Source: Aliishimia sp965656085 (lineage in GTDB: Bacteria > Pseudomonadota > Alphaproteobacteria > Rhodobacterales > Rhodobacteraceae). From it: a stretch of 64,000 bases of DNA. The stretch covers positions 1-64,000 of the forward strand of contig CBFHJA010000007.1 of the NCBI GenBank assembly GCA_965656085.1. The letters are read 5' to 3'. Shown here in pieces: positions 60,208-64,000 of the stretch. Under the pieces are notes generated by a model. That model was given only the letters and a program-made list of their open reading frames with translations. It made no database searches and had not been told where the DNA came from. Positions within the stretch are counted from its first letter, which is position 1. Each line of letters opens with the position of its first letter. Made by a program: the position numbers and the translations under genes.

Positions 60208-61830
60208 ATGATCACTGCACATTCGTCGAGACGTCAGCCGGCATTTCTGACGCTGCTAGCCACGTGCCTGTCTTGTGCGCTGCTGGTGCTGTCGGCCTTT
60301 CCGGCGACTGCGCAGGTCACCGCGCTGAAACAGGCCATCGCCGAGGAGGCGGCACGCGACGGTGATATCGCGGCGTTCTACAAGGCCAACGATTTCGCGA
60401 CGATCTGGGTGGGACCGAGCGATCAGGAGCGGGTGCGGCGCGCGCGGCTCGTCCATGTTCTGCGACAGGCCGGGGATCACGGGCTGCCGGTGACGCGGTA
60501 TGACCCCGAGGCTCTCATGGCGCAGATGTCGGCTGCGCGCACCTCGCGGGATCTGGGCCAGTTGGAGGTCGCTCTCAGCCGGGCCTTTCTGCGCTATGCC
60601 CGCGACGTGCAGACCGGTTTGCTGATCCCGTCACGGATCGACAGGGCGATGGTGCGCGAGGTGCCCTATCGCGATCGGCTGAGTTATCTGGTCAATTTCG
60701 CCAAATCCTCGCCCGCGGGCTTTTTCAAGGCCCTGCCGCCGCAGACCAAGGAATATGCGGCGCTGATGAAGGAGAAGTTGCGGCTCGAAAGGCGTTTGGC
60801 CGGCGGTGGATATGGCCCCGAAGTGCCCGCAAGGGCGCTTGAGCCGGGCGAGAGGGGCGCGAGCGTTGTCGCTCTGCGCAACCGACTGATCGCCCTTGGC
60901 TTCCTGCGCCGTTCGAATACGGAAATCTACGACGCTGCGATCGAACAGGCCGTGCGGGCGTTTCAGGACGCGCATGGCCTCACCGCCGACGGTGTTGCGG
61001 GGCGCGCGACGATGGAGGAGATCAACACGCCTCTTGAAGCACGCCTGCAATCGGTCATCGTGGCGATGGAGCGCGAGCGGTGGCTCAACCGCGCGCGCGG
61101 CAAGCGCCACATTCTCGTGAACATTCCCGATTTCACCGCCAAGGTGATCGACGACGGGAAGGTCACCTTCGAGACGCGCTCGGTGGTCGGTGCGAACCGC
61201 TCGGACCGACCGACTCCCGAGTTTTCCGACGTGATGGAACACATGGTGATCAATCCCAGCTGGTACGTGCCGCGCTCGATCATCACCAAGGAGTATCTGC
61301 CCAAGCTGAAGAACAATCCCAACGCGGTCGGCCATATCGAGATTACCGACTCGCGCGGGCGGCGCGTAAACCGGAGCGCGGTCGACTTCTCGCAATTCTC
61401 CGCACGCAGCTTTCCGTTTGCCATGCGCCAGCCGCCGGGCCGGAGCAATGCGTTGGGGCTGGTGAAGTTCATGTTCCCCAACCGACATAACATCTACCTG
61501 CATGACACGCCCGCCAAGAACCTCTTTGCGCGCGAAGTTCGGGCCTATTCGCATGGCTGCGTGCGCCTTGCCGACCCGTTCGAGTTTGCCTACACGCTGC
61601 TGGCCAAACAGTCGAGCGATCCAAAGGCGCTGTTCCACGACACGCTGGACACCGGCCGGGAGACCCAACTCGATCTGGTCAATCCGGTTCCGGTGCACCT
61701 GATCTACCGCACCGCCTTCACCACGGCGAAGGGGCACACCCAGTACCGCAGAGACATTTACGGGCGCGATGCGAAGATCTGGGAGGGTTTGCGCAATGCA
61801 GGGGTGGCCCTGCGCGCGGTTCAGGGATAA
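60208..61830 (+). CDS. L,D-transpeptidase, YcbB/LdtD-like
   Basis: The 540-residue protein has a signal peptide (about 1-36, ending FPATAQ), a YcbB-type N-terminal scaffold domain, a peptidoglycan-binding domain (about 215-275), and a YkuD catalytic domain (about 305-490). The active site is SHGCVR with H449 and C451. It makes 3-3 peptidoglycan cross-links in the periplasm. The ATG at 60208 has AAGGGAG seven bases upstream; a TTG six bases earlier is less likely. The divergent DUF882 peptidase may cut the same links. Confidence 0.92.
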   Translation: MITAHSSRRQPAFLTLLATCLSCALLVLSAFPATAQVTALKQAIAEEAARDGDIAAFYKANDFATIWVGPSDQERVRRARLVHVLRQAGDHGLPVTRYDPEALMAQMSAARTSRDLGQLEVALSRAFLRYARDVQTGLLIPSRIDRAMVREVPYRDRLSYLVNFAKSSPAGFFKALPPQTKEYAALMKEKLRLERRLAGGGYGPEVPARALEPGERGASVVALRNRLIALGFLRRSNTEIYDAAIEQAVRAFQDAHGLTADGVAGRATMEEINTPLEARLQSVIVAMERERWLNRARGKRHILVNIPDFTAKVIDDGKVTFETRSVVGANRSDRPTPEFSDVMEHMVINPSWYVPRSIITKEYLPKLKNNPNAVGHIEITDSRGRRVNRSAVDFSQFSARSFPFAMRQPPGRSNALGLVKFMFPNRHNIYLHDTPAKNLFAREVRAYSHGCVRLADPFEFAYTLLAKQSSDPKALFHDTLDTGRETQLDLVNPVPVHLIYRTAFTTAKGHTQYRRDIYGRDAKIWEGLRNAGVALRAVQG

Positions 61831-61866
61831 GGCTGGCGCCGTTCCGGAACACAGGACGGATCTGCC

Positions 61867-62958
61867 ATGAGACACACGATCAAGGAGCTTGCCGACGCGC
61901 TTGGCGCGGAGGCGTTCGGCGACGTGTCGATCTCTATCGATGCGGTGGCTGAGCCGGCCGATGCCGGCCCGGATGAACTCGCTCTCGCGATGAAACCCGA
62001 CTATGCCAAGGCAATCCCCGAGGGCCACGCCCGCGCAGCGATGCTCTACCCGGGTGCAGATTGGCTGGCTTACGGTCTTGAGGCGGCGCTGATCGCACCG
62101 CGGCCGCGCTATGCGCTGTCCGGGCTCAGCGCATTGATGGACCCGGGGCAGGGCTTTGCGGCAGGCATCCATCCTTCTGCCGTGATCGACCCTTCCGCCG
62201 AGATCGGCGCGGGGGTTTCGATTGGCCCGCTGAGCATCGTCGCTGGTGGGGCGAAGATCGGTGCAGGCTGCGTGATCGGCCCGCAATGCTTTGTCGGGCA
62301 GAACGCGGAGCTTGGCCCGGACGGGCTGCTGCGCGAGCAGGTTTCCATCGGTGCCCGCGTGCGGATCGGCGCGCGATTCATCGCGCAGCCCGGTGCGCGC
62401 ATCGGCGGAGATGGTTTTTCCTTCGTCACACCCGAAAAGAGCGCCGTGGAAGCGGTGCGCGAGAGTCTCGGCGATCAGGGCGAGACCGGCGCGCAGCCTT
62501 GGGCCCGTATCCATTCGCTGGGCGCGGTCTGCATCGGCGACGACGTGGAGATCGGCGCCAACTCCTGCATCGATTGCGGCACGATCCGCGACACGCAGAT
62601 CGGTGATGGGGTGAAGATAGATAACCTCGTGCAGATCGGTCACAACGTGGTGGTGGGCCGCGATTGCATGATCTGCGCGCAGTCCGGCATCGCCGGCTCC
62701 TCGCGCCTTGGCGACAACGTTGTGCTTGGCGGGCATACCGGCGTGTCGGACAATGTCTTTATCGGGGACCGTGCGATCACCGGCGGGGCGACCGTGGTTC
62801 TCTCCAATGTGCCTGCCGGTCGCGTCGTGCTGGGCTATCCGGCGGTGAAGATGGAAACCCAGCTTGAAATTCATCGCGCACAGCGCCGCCTGCCGCGGCT
62901 CGCACGCGACGTCGCAGCGCTGAAATCAGCGGTTTTCAAGGACGGCGGCAGCGACTAG
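61867..62958 (+). CDS. lpxD: UDP-3-O-acylglucosamine N-acyltransferase (LpxD)
   Basis: The 363-residue protein has an N-terminal LpxD uridine-binding domain (about 1-100) and a left-handed beta-helix of hexapeptide repeats (about 105-330). The catalytic histidine is H259 in QIGHNVVVG. It adds the N-linked 3-hydroxyacyl chain in lipid A synthesis using acyl-ACP. It is not in the usual bamA-lpxD-fabZ-lpxA order; instead an acyl carrier protein and a ketoacyl synthase gene follow, so it may be a second LpxD or part of a special lipid A module. Confidence 0.88.
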   Translation: MRHTIKELADALGAEAFGDVSISIDAVAEPADAGPDELALAMKPDYAKAIPEGHARAAMLYPGADWLAYGLEAALIAPRPRYALSGLSALMDPGQGFAAGIHPSAVIDPSAEIGAGVSIGPLSIVAGGAKIGAGCVIGPQCFVGQNAELGPDGLLREQVSIGARVRIGARFIAQPGARIGGDGFSFVTPEKSAVEAVRESLGDQGETGAQPWARIHSLGAVCIGDDVEIGANSCIDCGTIRDTQIGDGVKIDNLVQIGHNVVVGRDCMICAQSGIAGSSRLGDNVVLGGHTGVSDNVFIGDRAITGGATVVLSNVPAGRVVLGYPAVKMETQLEIHRAQRRLPRLARDVAALKSAVFKDGGSD

Positions 62959-62991
62959 ATGTGCGCGCAGATCGCCTTGAAGGGACGCGCC

Positions 62992-63249
62992 ATGGATATC
63001 TCCGACAAAGTTATCGAGATCATTGCCGAACAGGCCATGCTGGAGCCCTCCGACGTCACGCTGGACAGCACGCTCGAGGAGCTTGGGATCGACAGTCTTG
63101 GGCTGGTGGAGAGTATTTTCGCCATCGAAGAGGCGTTCGACATCTCGGTGCCGTTCAATGCGAACGCGCCCGGCGAGAGCACGTTCGACATATCCAACGT
63201 CCGCGCGATCGTTGCCGGAATCGAGACACTTCTGGCCGAGAAGGATTAG
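62992..63249 (+). CDS. Acyl carrier protein
   Basis: The 85-residue protein has the phosphopantetheine attachment serine S35 in LGIDSLGLVE and the usual four-helix pattern. AAGGGA lies seven bases before the ATG at 62992; an ATG at 62959, directly after the lpxD stop, is the alternative. It is longer and less acidic in helix III than AcpP, and is more like the specialised carriers (AcpXL type) used for lipid A acyl chains. It probably serves the neighbouring ketoacyl synthase. Confidence 0.9.
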   Translation: MDISDKVIEIIAEQAMLEPSDVTLDSTLEELGIDSLGLVESIFAIEEAFDISVPFNANAPGESTFDISNVRAIVAGIETLLAEKD

Positions 63250-63252
63250 GCA

Positions 63253-64000
63253 ATGCAACGGGTCGTGATCACCGGCGCAGGGACGATCAACCCGCTCGGG
63301 GCCTCCGTGCCGGCCACGCTGGAAGCGATGCGCGAGGGGCGTTGCGGCATCGGCCCACTTGAGATGCGCGATCTCGACCGCCTGTCTGTCACCATCGGCG
63401 GGCAGGTGCGGGACTATGACGAAACCGCCCATTTCAACCGCCAGCAGATCGCCCTTTACGACCGCTTCACACAATTCACCCTGCTGGCAGCTCGCGAGGC
63501 GATCGCGCAATCGGGGCTGAGCTTTTCGGGCGATCTGGCGGATCGCTGCGGCGTCGTTCTGGGGACCTCGGGCGGCGGGCTGACCACGCAGGACGAGAAC
63601 TACCGGGTGGTCTACGAGGAGGGCAAGAACCGCGTGCATCCCTTCATCGTGCCCAAACTGATGAACAATGCCGCCGCCTCGCATGTGTCGATGCAGTATA
63701 ACCTGCGCGGCCCGTCCTTCACGGTCTCCACGGCCTGCGCGTCATCGAACCACGCGATGGCGCAGGCTTTCCAGATGGTCCATGGCGGGATTGCGCCAGC
63801 GATGATCACCGGCGGATCGGAATCGATGCTGTGTTTTGGCGGCATCAAGGCGTGGGAAGGGCTGCGGGTGATGTCCAAGGATGCCTGCCGCCCGTTTTCA
63901 TTGGGCCGCAACGGTATGGTGCAGGGCGAGGGCGCCGCGATTTTCGTGTTCGAGGCCTATGAGCACGCCCGGGCACGCGGCGCGGAGATTCTCGCCGAGG
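63253..64000 (+). CDS. Beta-ketoacyl-ACP synthase (FabF-like), cut by right edge
   Basis: The frame is open from the ATG at 63253 to the window end (249 codons). The N-terminus MQRVVITGAGTINPLG and the active-site segment STACASSNHAMAQ (C162) identify a KAS II-type condensing enzyme. GGSESMLCFGGIKAW and RPFSLGRNGMVQGEGAA follow the FabF pattern. The two C-terminal active histidines lie beyond the edge. It starts three bases after the ACP stop, so it probably elongates chains on that carrier. Confidence 0.92.
   Translation, partial: MQRVVITGAGTINPLGASVPATLEAMREGRCGIGPLEMRDLDRLSVTIGGQVRDYDETAHFNRQQIALYDRFTQFTLLAAREAIAQSGLSFSGDLADRCGVVLGTSGGGLTTQDENYRVVYEEGKNRVHPFIVPKLMNNAAASHVSMQYNLRGPSFTVSTACASSNHAMAQAFQMVHGGIAPAMITGGSESMLCFGGIKAWEGLRVMSKDACRPFSLGRNGMVQGEGAAIFVFEAYEHARARGAEILAE

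Noticed and set aside
60631..62874. 747-codon minus-strand open frame opposite the L,D-transpeptidase and lpxD genes
   Set aside because: It is an antisense shadow of two certain genes, with no upstream ribosome-binding site.
1..64000. CRISPR arrays, insertion sequences, phage genes, toxin-antitoxin or other defence systems
   Set aside because: No regularly spaced direct repeats of CRISPR length, no transposase or integrase motif, and no known defence domain was seen in the translated frames.

Overview
The window is GC-rich bacterial DNA packed with short operons. The gene content points to an alphaproteobacterium of the Rhodobacteraceae/Roseobacteraceae type: two complete TRAP transporters, an AerR/PpaA-like cobalamin-binding protein, many acyl-CoA catabolic genes under GntR, IclR and TetR regulators, a cheB-cheD pair, an LpxD homologue, and a DUF442-sulfide:quinone reductase fusion. 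The taxon is inferred from gene content only. I found no rRNA, tRNA, CRISPR array, insertion sequence, phage gene or replication origin.

Region 1 (1-10.8 kb): a cobalamin-binding regulator-like protein, a SucCD-like CoA ligase pair, and an acyl-CoA carboxylase locus. The locus has three different carboxyltransferase genes, one biotin carboxylase, one stand-alone 73-residue biotinyl carrier, and a GntR/FCD regulator. Region 2 (10.8-21.2 kb): a leftward operon of TRAP transporter (dctP-dctQ-dctM), enoyl-CoA hydratase and a fused ADP-forming acyl-CoA synthetase; a divergent YdfG-like SDR; and an SDR-MFS-FAD oxidoreductase operon. Regions 1 and 2 share a TTGACA-T-TGTNAA-like promoter motif and may form one regulon for importing, CoA-activating and carboxylating an unknown organic acid.

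Region 3 (21.5-33 kb): an amide/peptide utilisation locus with an M20 deacylase, an IclR regulator, an M81 (MlrC-like) metallopeptidase, a complete peptide-type ABC importer, and two more M20 hydrolases. Region 4 (33-48 kb): a second TRAP transporter, two AMP-forming acyl-CoA synthetases, a nitronate-monooxygenase-like flavoprotein, a TetR regulator, an enoyl-CoA hydratase, an SCP-type thiolase, an enoyl-reductase-like MDR protein, a cytochrome P450, an SDR and an acyl-CoA dehydrogenase. Together these look like uptake, activation, hydroxylation and beta-oxidation of a branched or cyclic acid.

Region 5 (48-54.3 kb): a DMT exporter, then a sulfur module (persulfide-dioxygenase-like MBL hydrolase, DUF442-SQR fusion, SulP permease) and a flavin reductase. 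Region 6 (54.7-64 kb): cheB-cheD; a ketopantoate-reductase-like protein; an oxalate-CoA-ligase-like synthetase preceded by a small membrane protein and a decayed small gene; two divergent cell-wall enzymes (a DUF882 peptidase and an L,D-transpeptidase); and lpxD-like, acyl carrier protein and ketoacyl synthase genes, the last cut by the right edge. Starts were moved from the longest ORF wherever a ribosome-binding site and family alignment favoured an internal codon.
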